Assembly: GCA_946186925.1 (NCBI GenBank)
Contig: CAMHPA010000009.1
Span: 1-64,000, forward strand
Reading direction: 5' to 3'
From: an uncultured Bacteroidota bacterium
Lineage (GTDB): Bacteria > Bacteroidota > Bacteroidia > Bacteroidales > SZUA-534
Length of the DNA: 64,000 bases
Position 1 is the first letter of the stretch. Each line of letters opens with the position of its first letter. The position numbers and the translations under genes were made by a program. This document shows, in pieces, positions 17,268 through 25,080 of this stretch. The notes under the pieces were generated by a model. The model was not told the DNA's origin. It worked only from the letters and a program-made list of their open reading frames with translations, and made no database searches.

Positions 17268-17296
17268 CGCCGCCAGAGTCTTGCACTTTGGCGGCG
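17268..17296 (-). terminator. Rho-independent terminator of the secreted-protein gene
   Basis: Arms CGCCGCCA (17268-17275) and TGGCGGCG (17289-17296), extended by GAGT/ACTT, followed on the minus strand by a seven-base T run. It lies 30 bases after the stop codon at 17327. Confidence 0.85.
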
Positions 17297-17326
17297 GGTT
17301 GTTGTTAGTTGGTAATATTCAATTCA

Positions 17327-17959
17327 TTACATAAACGTCACGCCCTCGGGAACCACGAACTCTTTCGGGTCGATAGTGGCGTTTTCCTGAATGTCGGTGG
17401 CGGTTTGGTTCATAATCTCCGTGTCGCCCAGCTTCATAACCGACTTCAGCGCAACGCCTTTCCATATCCACACCTCAACGTTGACGGTCTGCCCCATCTG
17501 CGTTATCTGCTCCGAATATCTCTTGCACTGACGGCCGGCAATGGTTTCGGTGCCCACTTCCTGAATTTTGTATTTTTCAATCACATCGGGCGTAAGTTGC
17601 AGATAGTTAATGGGTTTTTCGGGTGAAACGATTTTCTGTCCCATCTTCATAGCCACATTGATTTGGTAAATTGTGTCTTCGAACTGCAGCGTTTTGGTTT
17701 CGGTTTTCACCATTCCTTGGTCCACCACGGCAACGGCGGCCTGCTTCTTGCCGTAGTCGTCGAAATACTGCGTGGTTTCCACCTTAATGCCTTGAGTCAC
17801 AGCATCGAACTTGATTATGCCCGACTTCAACTCGCAGCGCGCGTCGGCGGGAATTGAAGCGTTGGCGAAAAGCAAACCAGATTTTGAGCCGCCCGGTTGA
17901 GCGCTCGCACTTGCGGCTGACATTGCAGCCATCATCAGAAATAATGCTAACTTTTTCAT
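17327..17959 (-). CDS. Exported protein, DUF4412-like
   Basis: A 210-residue protein with a signal peptide (residues 1-20, ending ASAQ). The mature domain is beta-rich, with GRQCKRYSEQ (about residue 145) followed by VEVWIWKGVALKS, the pattern of DUF4412/LolA-like periplasmic or outer-membrane proteins in which a Cys-Lys-Tyr strand precedes a tryptophan-rich strand. No lipobox is present. It is expressed alone: a terminator follows, and the upstream spacer holds only repeat tracts and a near-match promoter box. Its ligand is unknown; lipoprotein-binding folds of this kind often handle hydrophobic molecules, which is inference. Confidence 0.6.
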   Translation of the reverse strand: MKKLALFLMMAAMSAASASAQPGGSKSGLLFANASIPADARCELKSGIIKFDAVTQGIKVETTQYFDDYGKKQAAVAVVDQGMVKTETKTLQFEDTIYQINVAMKMGQKIVSPEKPINYLQLTPDVIEKYKIQEVGTETIAGRQCKRYSEQITQMGQTVNVEVWIWKGVALKSVMKLGDTEIMNQTATDIQENATIDPKEFVVPEGVTFM

Positions 17960-17974
17960 TTTAAAATAGTTTAA

Positions 17975-18125
17975 AGATAAATGTGTAATGTGTAATGTTT
18001 AAAGTTTAGAAGTTTAACGAGTTTAAATGCTTCGCTGTTGAACAGGTTGAATCGGTGAATCGATACCTAAATTGTTCATTGTTAATTATTAATTGTTCAT
18101 TTTCAATTTTCAATTTTCAATTTCC
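17975..18125. repeat. Short tandem repeat tracts reaching into the gntR stop codon
   Basis: The region holds GTGTAATGTGTAATG, AGTTTAGAAGTTTAACGAG, GAATCGGTGAATCG, and at about 18096-18122 an AATTTTC unit repeated three to four times. The last tract encodes the final residues (KIEN) and stop codon of gntR. A copy of the GCTTCGCTGTTGAA motif also lies at 18029-18042. Confidence 0.65.
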
Positions 18126-18459
18126 CAATAATCTCTTCCGCCGAAATGCCGAGCAGCCGCGCCTGACGGGCAATGTGGGGCAAATCGTTGTTAAAGAACT
18201 CGTTGCGGCGTTTGGCCAGGATTATGTCGCGGGCCTCGGGCGACACAAAGAACCCAATGCCGCGTTGGTTGCTCAAAATGCCATCGCGCAACAACTCGCT
18301 GTAGGTGCGCATAATGGTGTTTTGGTTCACACCAATGGCCACCGCCAGTTCGCGCACCGACTCCAGTTTGTCGCCCGCCTTCAACTCGCCCTGCAATATG
18401 CGGTCGCAAATGCGGTCGGCAATCTGCTGAAATATTCCTTTTTGCTCTTTAAATTCCAT
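18103..18459 (-). CDS. GntR-family transcriptional regulator, YtrA type
   Basis: A 118-residue short GntR regulator: a winged helix-turn-helix (about residues 8-75, with GDKLESVRELAVAIGVNQNTIMRTYSEL) and a short helical tail in place of a ligand-binding domain, as in the YtrA subfamily that represses ABC-transporter operons. It is the last gene of the operon that starts with the ABC ATPase at 22728. A perfect 10-bp inverted repeat over the predicted transcription start of that operon is the likely operator, which would make this an autoregulated operon. The signal to which it responds is unknown; YtrA-like regulators often react to cell-envelope stress. Confidence 0.85.
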   Translation of the reverse strand: MEFKEQKGIFQQIADRICDRILQGELKAGDKLESVRELAVAIGVNQNTIMRTYSELLRDGILSNQRGIGFFVSPEARDIILAKRRNEFFNNDLPHIARQARLLGISAEEIIGKLKIEN

Positions 18460-18508
18460 TTAAAAGTTCAAAAGTTTAGTTTTCAGTGCATAGCTGTTTT
18501 TATAATCA

Positions 18509-19153
18509 TCAATCTTTGTCATAATCGGCAAAACGCTTATTGAAAAGGCGGTACGACAACACAAGCAGCACCGTGCCCACCACCAGCAGAACAATCTTTA
18601 CCCTAAGTGAATACGGCATAGTTGCAACTAATGGGCGATACGAGTAACGGTCAAGAAATAACGACATATGCATAATGCAGTACAGAAGAATCGAGAACGT
18701 TCGAATCTTATTTCTTGCCGATTCGGTGTAGACTGAGCCATATTTCGGTGTCCGCAAGGCGGTTACGGTCCAAATCATAATCCACAAAACGATAAGATAA
18801 TCAACTTCGAAACCATCAGTAAAAAGTTGTTTGGCCAGCACCGCGTGGACAGCGAACGGGATTCCCGCGTAGGCGATTTTGATAACCGTTTCAGTGACAA
18901 ACTTTTCGACTACCGACGACTCCGCAACCAAATGCCGCATAGAACTGTCGGGCAAATTGGTGCGAAAAGCCACCGCTATCACGCCAATGGCCAGCAGAAA
19001 ACGCACGCTGTCGGGCTGCGGGGCAGACATCACTGACAGCACCGTGGCGGGAACCATAAACAGCACTACCATAATCAGCAAATACCACTTATTTACACGC
19101 AGATAACTAACAGCGTAACGGCAAAATCGTTTTAGGTTAAATGTTTGATTCAT
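18509..19153 (-). CDS. Paralogous membrane protein 5 of the ABC operon
   Basis: A 214-residue integral membrane protein with about six predicted helices. It begins with the shared motif MNQTFNLKRF and has VPATVLSVM in the first helix. It is one of four closely related proteins in tandem (with those at 19166, 19820 and 20476) and a more distant fifth at 21216. Likely ABC-2-type permease subunits for the ATPase encoded first in the operon. The C-terminal end (YRLFNKRFADYDKD) is cytoplasmic and charged. No enzyme motif is seen. Confidence 0.65.
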   Translation of the reverse strand: MNQTFNLKRFCRYAVSYLRVNKWYLLIMVVLFMVPATVLSVMSAPQPDSVRFLLAIGVIAVAFRTNLPDSSMRHLVAESSVVEKFVTETVIKIAYAGIPFAVHAVLAKQLFTDGFEVDYLIVLWIMIWTVTALRTPKYGSVYTESARNKIRTFSILLYCIMHMSLFLDRYSYRPLVATMPYSLRVKIVLLVVGTVLLVLSYRLFNKRFADYDKD

Positions 19154-19165
19154 AGTTTATGAAGT

Positions 19166-19813
19166 TTATTTAATGCGTTTTCTTCGGAACGTAATCAGAG
19201 CCGCCAAAAAGAATGCCGCACTCACAATCAGCAAAATGTTAGTGGTTGTGGGTGAGAATTTCAAAAGATTCGGAAAATTCGCCAAATTTGGGCCTTGAAG
19301 TGCCATACAAATTGCTAAAGGCCAAGGTGTTGAACACACTTCTTTTCCTGATATACTTCTTCCCTTTCCTTTGTTAAAATTGAAACCGAAGAACGTTGTA
19401 GTTGTCCAAATCAGCATAGCGGAAAGTGTTGGAAGTGAAAAACCATCGGCGAAGACCGAGCAGATTCCATTAAATCCGAAGGCGTAACCTATGGCGTGGA
19501 TTCCGAACGGAATGACAAGCACCCAAAAGCGGGCGGCAACTTCAACAATCAGTTTCTCGAACCACGAAGCGGGAATGGCTATCTGCCGCGCAAAACCGCC
19601 CAATGTGGTCAAATCGGCAAATGGCGCAACGCTCAAGCATAACGACGCGGTTGCCTCCAAACTCGCAACAGGCCATTCCGCCACTCTGCACAGCGACAGC
19701 ACCGTGGCGGGAATTGTGAACAGCACCAGCAATACACCATAATACCATCGGTTCATCGACACGATAAACCGCGTGTAGCGAAGGAAGCGTTTTAGGTTAA
19801 AGGTTTGATTCAT
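19166..19813 (-). CDS. Paralogous membrane protein 4 of the ABC operon
   Basis: A 215-residue, six-helix membrane protein. It shares MNQTFNLKRFLRYTRFIVSMNRWYYG with its neighbour at 19820, and TIPATVLSLC in helix 1. The second hydrophobic block carries IPASWFEKL, which recurs in three of the paralogs (IPSSWFEKL, IPASLLEKY) and precedes helix 3. The C-terminal tail is basic (TFRRKRIK). It lies 12 bases after the stop codon at 19166's downstream neighbour, with no promoter between, so it is part of the same transcript. Probable permease subunit. Confidence 0.65.
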   Translation of the reverse strand: MNQTFNLKRFLRYTRFIVSMNRWYYGVLLVLFTIPATVLSLCRVAEWPVASLEATASLCLSVAPFADLTTLGGFARQIAIPASWFEKLIVEVAARFWVLVIPFGIHAIGYAFGFNGICSVFADGFSLPTLSAMLIWTTTTFFGFNFNKGKGRSISGKEVCSTPWPLAICMALQGPNLANFPNLLKFSPTTTNILLIVSAAFFLAALITFRRKRIK

Positions 19814-19819
19814 AACTAA

Positions 19820-20479
19820 TCAATTAAGACCATTCAATCTCCGTTTGGGATACCAAATCAATGCCGCAATAAATTCAATTGCAGCAATCGTAAAAAAGAC
19901 AATCATGGTAGTTTGTGATTTGTCAATAAATTGCGACAGACTATGAATATTACCAAAAACGAAGCTCATGCAGAAAACATATGGCCAATTAGGGAATACA
20001 ATTGGGTCTCCTGTCATTGTTTTGCCCTTTCTGCTTGAATCAAAATTGAATACAAGGAATATAGACATGGCTAATGCCGACAGCATTGCGATTCTGCCAA
20101 TCGACAAAACTTCAGAATAAAACATTTCGGGCGAACCTAATCCGTAAGCAAAACCAATGCTGCAAAGTCCAATAGGAATGAGAATGCCCGAAAAACGTAC
20201 GATGCATTCAAATAGCAGTTTCTCAAACCACGAAGACGGAATAGTCATCAGACGTGTCAGGCCGCCATATTTATTCAACTCAATATTGGGCATAAAGTTC
20301 AGACAGATATAAACGAAGCCTATCAGAATTGAAGCCAACTCCGGCACCACTCCGCAAAGCGACAGCACTGTGGCCGGGATTGTAAATAGCACCAGCAGAA
20401 TGCCGTAGTACCACCGGTTCATCGACAGAACAAACCAAGTGTAGCGGCCAAAGCGTTTAAGATTAAATATCTGATTCAT
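19820..20479 (-). CDS. Paralogous membrane protein 3 of the ABC operon
   Basis: A 219-residue, six-helix membrane protein. It begins MNQIFNLKRFGRYTWFVLSMN and is the closest relative of the gene downstream (19166-19813), with TIPATVLSLCGV in helix 1 and IPSSWFEKLLFE before helix 3. The start codon overlaps the stop codon of the gene upstream by four bases (ATGA), showing translational coupling. Recent duplication is likely for this pair. Probable ABC permease subunit. Confidence 0.65.
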   Translation of the reverse strand: MNQIFNLKRFGRYTWFVLSMNRWYYGILLVLFTIPATVLSLCGVVPELASILIGFVYICLNFMPNIELNKYGGLTRLMTIPSSWFEKLLFECIVRFSGILIPIGLCSIGFAYGLGSPEMFYSEVLSIGRIAMLSALAMSIFLVFNFDSSRKGKTMTGDPIVFPNWPYVFCMSFVFGNIHSLSQFIDKSQTTMIVFFTIAAIEFIAALIWYPKRRLNGLN

Positions 20480-21132
20480 AAGGCGTCAGTCTTTTTGTAT
20501 ATGAAATAATCGATAATCAGAAGGGCGATTGCCACAGCAAAAAATATTGCGGACTTTGTAACCGTATATTGGCTGACGCCATTGTATAGAGCCCAAAACA
20601 ATGAATTGAACAACAAGAATATGCCCAAGAAAAATTGTGGTTCATTGTATGTGTCGTGCAATACGAATGTTGCCCCCCACGTAATCAGTTGCCAAAATGC
20701 GGGAAACAGCCACGCCAAAAACAGTCCGTTGGCAATTGTCCCCAATTCAAAGCCATCAGCAAAATAGTGAGTTATGCCGTTAAAACCATAGGCGCAGGCC
20801 GCCGCGTGAATGCCAAACGGAATCAGAAGCATCAGAACCGCCAGAAGGTTTTTGGCCACATATTTTTCAAGTAGTGAAGCGGGTATGGAAAATTCAATCG
20901 ACCTACAGACACTAAAAACGTTTATGTTTTTGGCATACATTGGCGAAAACATATAATACATAATAAATATCATCGCCATATACACGGACACAACATATTT
21001 GTGTGCACCTGTCAATGAGCACAAAGTGGATAGCGCCAAGAGAATCACACAAAAAAGAATTAAACCCGGATTGTACGTCAGGCAGAACCGCAGATACTGC
21101 AAAAAACGTTTTATGCTGAATGTCTGATTCAT
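20476..21132 (-). CDS. Paralogous membrane protein 2 of the ABC operon
   Basis: A 218-residue, six-helix membrane protein starting MNQTFSIKRFLQYLRFCL. It is more diverged than the next two paralogs but keeps the N-terminal NQTF-KRF motif, IPASLLEKYVAKN before helix 3, and GIHAAACAYGFNGIT (compare GIHAIGYAFGFNGIC in the copy at 19166). It shares a four-base stop/start overlap with the following gene. Probable ABC permease subunit. Confidence 0.65.
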   Translation of the reverse strand: MNQTFSIKRFLQYLRFCLTYNPGLILFCVILLALSTLCSLTGAHKYVVSVYMAMIFIMYYMFSPMYAKNINVFSVCRSIEFSIPASLLEKYVAKNLLAVLMLLIPFGIHAAACAYGFNGITHYFADGFELGTIANGLFLAWLFPAFWQLITWGATFVLHDTYNEPQFFLGIFLLFNSLFWALYNGVSQYTVTKSAIFFAVAIALLIIDYFIYKKTDAL

Positions 21133-21215
21133 AGTTTAAAAGTTGAACAGGTTTAACAAGTTGAAATCCTAATTCCTAATCCCGATAACTATCGGACTAA
21201 ATCCTAACTAAATCC

Positions 21216-21827
21216 TTAACTCACTTGTCGGCGGCAGTAGCCACGGTAGGCCAGATACCACAGCGCAAGCCCGACGGCAGCCATTGCCAATAGCATCCAA
21301 AGCGCGGTGAATTTCCAAGAGAGATAAATCAGCGCTATACCAACAAGCATCGGTATAATCATTGCAAGTCCCGCGCTCTGCGTGTTGATACGCCGCAAGT
21401 TGCCGACCATTACGCCAATCGGCATCGACGCAAAAACGGCCATCAAGGCAGAACCAAAACGGACAGTTGGGAAATCGGGGTTGCGCTGCATTCCCGTGGC
21501 AGCCAACACAAGCGTTGCCGAGCCCACAACCGCAAAAATTGCAGCAACATAAATAGCCACTGCAGCACAGAAACTTGCGAATTTCTCAAACGCCGTGGCA
21601 GGCAGCAGCGTGTCGAAATGTTTGTTTGTTGCCAAAACCACACCGAAAAGCAATGTATATACGCACGACGCCAACAGCGGGAAAGACGTTGCGCCCGTGG
21701 CAAAAACCACGCCCATCATCGGCAAACAAACGACCAACGCCAGAATGGAATATGTAATCATAAATCGGTCGGTCAGCCGGTATTTCAGGCACTTGACAAA
21801 ACGTTGCTTATCGAAATTAGTGTTCAT
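21216..21827 (-). CDS. Membrane protein 1 of the ABC operon, divergent paralog
   Basis: A 203-residue membrane protein with about six helices. The opening MNTNFDKQRFVKCLKYRL and LLPATAFEKFASFCAA (about residue 80) align in position with the NQTF-KRF and IPASxFEK motifs of the four following proteins, so it is a distant member of the same family. It follows the ABC ATPase across a 103-base spacer containing short repeats. The C-terminus is basic (YRGYCRRQ). Probable permease subunit. Confidence 0.6.
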   Translation of the reverse strand: MNTNFDKQRFVKCLKYRLTDRFMITYSILALVVCLPMMGVVFATGATSFPLLASCVYTLLFGVVLATNKHFDTLLPATAFEKFASFCAAVAIYVAAIFAVVGSATLVLAATGMQRNPDFPTVRFGSALMAVFASMPIGVMVGNLRRINTQSAGLAMIIPMLVGIALIYLSWKFTALWMLLAMAAVGLALWYLAYRGYCRRQVS

Positions 21828-21837
21828 AGTTGTAAAT

Positions 21838-21926
21838 GTTTAGAGTTTAGTGGTAAGAGTTTAGAGTTTTAGTTGTCAATTTCTCAACAGCGAAGCGTCT
21901 CAACTTCTCAACGGCGAAGCCACTCA
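21838..21926. repeat. Repeats between ABC ATPase and first membrane protein
   Basis: The spacer contains GTTTAGAG-type tandem units (21838-21870) and two copies of a motif with inverted ends: TTCTCAACAGCGAAGC (21881-21896) and CTTCTCAACGGCGAAGC (21904-21920). Related copies lie at 18029-18042 (opposite strand) and 42127-42143. Confidence 0.65.
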
Positions 21927-21930
21927 ACAT

Positions 21931-22728
21931 TTATTTCAGATTCTTCCGCGCATTGAACAGCAGTTCAAGGTCGATTTCGGTTTGCTCACCGTTGGCCGGA
22001 ACCACAGCACGGAATCCGCCCGGGGCTTCTTCGGCGTAGAGCGCGCCGTCGGCCGAGCCAGTAGTGACAAAGGCGTAGCGTTGGCTAATGTCCCACGTGG
22101 TGCTGTTGAGCAGAACCTGTCCGCGGTCGATAATCAGCACACGGTCAATCAGGCGGCTAATGTCGGCCACTTGGTGAGTTGAGATTAGCATCAGTTGGTC
22201 GTCGTGCAGCGAGCCAGCCGCCACCTTGCGGAAGACGTTTTTGGCGGGAATGTCCATTCCGTTTGTCGGCTCGTCGAACACCAGCAGGCGGCAGTTGGTA
22301 GCCAGCGCAAAGGCCACCATAAACTTCTTCTTCTGCCCGAGCGACATTTTGTTGAGTTTCTCGTCGGTTTCCACCTCAAAATCGGTCAGCAGGCGGTCGA
22401 ACTGCGCCGAGTCGAACCGCGGATAGAACGGCTTGTAGAGTTCAGCGAAGCGCTTTCCGCGAATGGCGGGAATCATAAACTCGTCGGGCACATAGTAGAG
22501 TTCCTCAAGGAATCGCGGCAGACGGTCGCCAGGCGTGTCGCCCATCACGCTAATGGTGCCCGCCTTGGGGAACATCAGACCAGTCAAGAGTTTCAAGAGC
22601 GTGGTTTTTCCAGCGCCGTTGGGGCCCAGAATTCCTGCAATGCCGCCCGTGGGAATGTCAAGGTTCAGCCCGTTGAACACGGTTTTCTTCTTCGAGTAAG
22701 AGAAGGTCAGGTTTTCTACGTGTATCAT
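21931..22728 (-). CDS. ABC transporter ATP-binding protein
   Basis: A 265-residue ATPase. It has Walker A GPNGAGKTT (35-43), a signature motif in the form MSLGQKKK (about residue 133), Walker B LLVFDEPTNGMD (about 155-166) and an H-loop STHQ. The layout is that of YtrB/CcmA-like ATPases that pair with ABC-2 permeases. The last 50 residues hold a small extra domain. It is the first gene of a seven-gene operon whose other members are five membrane proteins and the GntR regulator. Function inferred: energy supply for export, or for an envelope-stress or antimicrobial-peptide response, as in other YtrA-regulated systems; the substrate is not known. Confidence 0.9.
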   Translation of the reverse strand: MIHVENLTFSYSKKKTVFNGLNLDIPTGGIAGILGPNGAGKTTLLKLLTGLMFPKAGTISVMGDTPGDRLPRFLEELYYVPDEFMIPAIRGKRFAELYKPFYPRFDSAQFDRLLTDFEVETDEKLNKMSLGQKKKFMVAFALATNCRLLVFDEPTNGMDIPAKNVFRKVAAGSLHDDQLMLISTHQVADISRLIDRVLIIDRGQVLLNSTTWDISQRYAFVTTGSADGALYAEEAPGGFRAVVPANGEQTEIDLELLFNARKNLK

Positions 22729-22779
22729 TGCTTTAAAGTTTAGAGTTTAGAGTTTGCGTTTATAGTTTTATTTCCGTTA

Positions 22780-22805
22780 TACTGTTATAGTGCGATATAA
22801 CAGTA
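22780..22805. promoter_or_regulatory. Perfect inverted repeat, likely GntR operator
   Basis: Arms TACTGTTATA (22780-22789) and TATAACAGTA (22796-22805) are perfect over ten bases with a six-base spacer. The site directly follows, on the minus strand, the -7 box at 22806-22813, so the transcription start would fall inside it. The operon's own YtrA-type GntR repressor is the natural candidate to bind it. Confidence 0.8.
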
Positions 22806-22813
22806 CAAAAGTA
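22806..22813 (-). promoter_or_regulatory. Putative -7 box (TACTTTTG) of the ABC/GntR operon
   Basis: An exact TAnnTTTG match on the minus strand, 77 bases upstream of the ATPase start codon. A CTTGC that could serve as the -33 element lies at 22832-22836, with about 18 bases between. The operator abuts it on the downstream side. Confidence 0.6.
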
Positions 22814-22912
22814 AATCTGATTTTGATATGTGCAAGAGGGAACGGAGTTTTTTTTTGAAAAAAATTTCAGTATTGGGGCAAGATGTTGAATAACAAGAGG
22901 ATGGTGTTGGGT

Positions 22913-23167
22913 TTAGTTGTCAACGTGCAATTGTCCGTGCTTTTCGTCGTATTCCATAAGTATTTCTTCGGCAAGATAGAGGTCGCTGCGGCAGTGAAGG
23001 TCGGCCACGCCATCGTTTATCAGATTGAATGTTTGCGAGTTATAGAATATATCCATTGCCTCCTCCAGAGTAATGTTGCGCATATCGGCCATAGCCTTGA
23101 TGATGCGGGCGTATTTCATTTGAAGCACAGTCTGTTTGGCTTCTTCTTGTGGTGTCAACTGGTTCAT
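22913..23167 (-). CDS. Small protein of the DUF3990/DUF3791 module (third gene)
   Basis: An 84-residue protein when started at the ATG at 23167 (MNQLTPQEEAKQ); an upstream ATG at 23200 would give 95 residues, but the shorter form makes a four-base ATGA overlap with the gene before it. It is helical, with MADMRNITLEEAMDIFYNSQTF followed by INDGVADLHCRSDLYLAEEI, a pattern I associate with the small partner proteins that accompany DUF3990 genes. I cannot assign a function. It could be the antitoxin or a chaperone for the DUF3990 protein. Confidence 0.55.
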   Translation of the reverse strand: MNQLTPQEEAKQTVLQMKYARIIKAMADMRNITLEEAMDIFYNSQTFNLINDGVADLHCRSDLYLAEEILMEYDEKHGQLHVDN

Positions 23168-23637
23168 ACAATTTCCTCCGATTCTATGAATTTCAAGCAT
23201 TTATCCATAATTTCCTGCGTGCAGAGGCAAATCTGCCAATTGGGCTTTTCGTAGCGTAAACGCTTGAGAGCCTCGTCTTTGGTTATCCAATCGCTGAAAT
23301 AAAGGTCAACTGTTGTGAAAACTTTATCATTTGCAATGCCGCCCTCAATAATGTCATATTGAGTGACGGGATTTCCCTTGCGGCAGTCAGCCACAAAATC
23401 GAGCCATTCACTATCGTATTTTTCAAACCGTTTTACATTGAAAGTTTTCCAATCAGTGTTCAGTTCGTATGTATTCAGAAAGGCATTTTGTCCTCTGTCG
23501 AGAAATCTGTTGGCGTATTTGACGGCCTGGTCGCGCAAATGAGTAACATAAAAACCCTTGCCAAAATCAATAAAACGACGGGAAAAACGAATGTCGGGAT
23601 GTTCAACTTTGATTGTCGATGAATGGTAAACAATCAT
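23164..23637 (-). CDS. DUF3990-family protein, possible ADP-ribosyltransferase-fold toxin
   Basis: A 157-residue protein beginning MIVYHSSTIKVEHPDI and containing DFGKGFYVTHLRDQAVKYANRF (about residues 24-46). These are DUF3990 hallmarks: an N-terminal YHGS-like strand, then a GxGFYxT strand, then a helix with xxxxA-W/YA. As I recall, DUF3990 is grouped with ADP-ribosyltransferase folds, in which a His-Tyr-Glu or related triad binds NAD+; the H in YHS and the Y in GFYVT would be the first two positions. Genes on both sides overlap it by four bases each. Together the three genes look like a toxin-antitoxin-type module, though activity is unproven. Confidence 0.65.
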   Translation of the reverse strand: MIVYHSSTIKVEHPDIRFSRRFIDFGKGFYVTHLRDQAVKYANRFLDRGQNAFLNTYELNTDWKTFNVKRFEKYDSEWLDFVADCRKGNPVTQYDIIEGGIANDKVFTTVDLYFSDWITKDEALKRLRYEKPNWQICLCTQEIMDKCLKFIESEEIV

Positions 23638-23849
23638 TTTACAAGGTTTTTGCTGTTCATAAAATCTACAATATCCTCCACAATGTAGGGTTTGCTGAAA
23701 GTGTGCAGAACATCGTACGACTTAACAATATAATTCATAAGTATCCCTGACCCGTTTAGCACACTGTAAGTCTTTGGCTGCGACCACCCTAACGCGCGGG
23801 CGACGTTGCCAATGCAGTATGTCGCAAATTCCAATTGGTCTGTTGTCAT
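23634..23849 (-). CDS. DUF3791-family small protein
   Basis: A 71-residue protein that fits DUF3791: a helix starting QLEFATYCIGNVARALG, then TYSVLNGSGILMNYIVKSYDVLHTFSKPYIVEDIVDFM. The YDVLHT segment is the family hallmark. DUF3791 genes usually sit directly upstream of DUF3990 genes, as here, with a four-base overlap. Probably it is first in the three-gene transcript; no promoter box was found within the 60 bases upstream. It may be the antidote or regulator of the DUF3990 protein. That role is inferred from genetic layout only. Confidence 0.7.
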   Translation of the reverse strand: MTTDQLEFATYCIGNVARALGWSQPKTYSVLNGSGILMNYIVKSYDVLHTFSKPYIVEDIVDFMNSKNLVK

Positions 23850-24007
23850 TGTAAATAACTTATTGTCAAATCTTTAATCGATAGGCAAATTTACTGCGTT
23901 TATTTTGATTTTGCAATAATCTTTTTTCTCTGTGCTACCGCGATAATTATATATAAAGGTGCAAAAATCGGCACAACTAATTCCTGAATCCTAATTCCTA
24001 AATTTTA

Positions 24008-24015
24008 TATATTTG
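24008..24015 (+). promoter_or_regulatory. Putative -7 box (TATATTTG) of mdh
   Basis: An exact TAnnTTTG match 52 bases before the mdh start codon. Just upstream is a tract of CTAATTCCTGAATCC-type short repeats; no clear -33 TTTG is seen. Confidence 0.45.
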
Positions 24016-24067
24016 CGAACCTTTTTCAGAAAGGCGAAAAATTGATTTTGTTTAAAAAATTATAGTT

Positions 24068-25009
24068 ATGAGTAAAGTAACAGTAGTAGGAGCAGGCAAT
24101 GTGGGTGCTACGTGCGCCAATGTGCTTGCATTCAATGAGGTAGCCGATGAGGTTGTAATGCTTGACATCAAAGAGGGCATTTCGGAAGGCAAGGCAATGG
24201 ATATGATGCAGACAGCACAACTGCTGGGTTTCGACACCCGTTTGGTTGGCTGCACCAACGATTATGCTAAAACTGCCAATTCTGATGTTTGCGTAATCAC
24301 TTCGGGTATTCCACGTAAGCCGGGTATGACCCGTGAGGAACTTCTTGGTGTTAACGCTGGCATTGTTAAGGGCGTTGCCGAAAACCTTCTGAAGTACTCG
24401 CCAAACGCCATCATCGTCTGCATCTCGAACCCGATGGACACAATGACCTACCTTGCGCTCAAGGCTCTCAAATTGCCGAAAAACCGCGTGATTGGTATGG
24501 GTGGCGCACTCGACAGTTCGCGCTTCAAATACTTCCTGTCGCAGGCTCTTGGCTGCAACGCCAACGAGGTTGAGGGCTTTGTAATCGGCGGCCACGGCGA
24601 TACCACAATGATTCCGATGGCTCGTTTCGCAACCTACAAAGGAATGCCTGTAAGCAACTTCCTGAGCGCCGAGAAACTCGACGAGGTTGTTAAATCGACA
24701 ATGGTTGGCGGCGCAACGCTGACTGGCCTGCTCGGCACATCGGCTTGGTACGCACCAGGTGCGGCTGGAGCATTCGTTGTTGAGTCTATCATCCACGACC
24801 AGAAGAAGATGATTCCTTGCTCGGTTCTGCTCGAGGGCGAGTACGGCGAGTCTGACCTCTGCATTGGCGTTCCTGTAATCCTTGGCAAGAACGGTATCGA
24901 GAAGATTGTTGAACTCGACCTGAATGCCGACGAGAAAGCCAAATTCAAAGCCAGCGCCGAGTCGGTTCGCGGCAACGTGAATGCTTTGAAAGACTTGAAA
25001 CTTGTTTAA
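24068..25009 (+). CDS. mdh: Malate dehydrogenase (NAD-dependent)
   Basis: The enzyme interconverts malate and oxaloacetate with NAD(H) in the cytoplasm; in fermentative Bacteroidales it works in the reductive succinate branch. The 313-residue protein is of the LDH-like bacterial type. It has a Rossmann motif GAGNVG (8-13), D33 at the end of beta-2 for NAD, and substrate-binding R83 and R89 in IPRKPGMTREE. N121 (SNPMD), D149 and R152 (LDSSRF) and the catalytic H176 (GGHGDTT) are also present. R83, rather than Gln as in LDH, supports malate specificity. Monocistronic: promoter box upstream, strong terminator downstream. Confidence 0.97.
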   Translation: MSKVTVVGAGNVGATCANVLAFNEVADEVVMLDIKEGISEGKAMDMMQTAQLLGFDTRLVGCTNDYAKTANSDVCVITSGIPRKPGMTREELLGVNAGIVKGVAENLLKYSPNAIIVCISNPMDTMTYLALKALKLPKNRVIGMGGALDSSRFKYFLSQALGCNANEVEGFVIGGHGDTTMIPMARFATYKGMPVSNFLSAEKLDEVVKSTMVGGATLTGLLGTSAWYAPGAAGAFVVESIIHDQKKMIPCSVLLEGEYGESDLCIGVPVILGKNGIEKIVELDLNADEKAKFKASAESVRGNVNALKDLKLV

Positions 25010-25028
25010 TAACAATAGGTTCAGATAG

Positions 25029-25058
25029 AAAAAGCACCCGATGAGGGTGCTTTTTTTT
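25029..25058 (+). terminator. Rho-independent terminator of mdh
   Basis: Arms AAAAGCACCC and GGGTGCTTTT around a GATGA loop, followed by a T run of eight. It sits 20 bases after the mdh stop codon. Confidence 0.9.
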
Positions 25059-25080
25059 GTTTTGGTGCCTTGGTGTGGTA

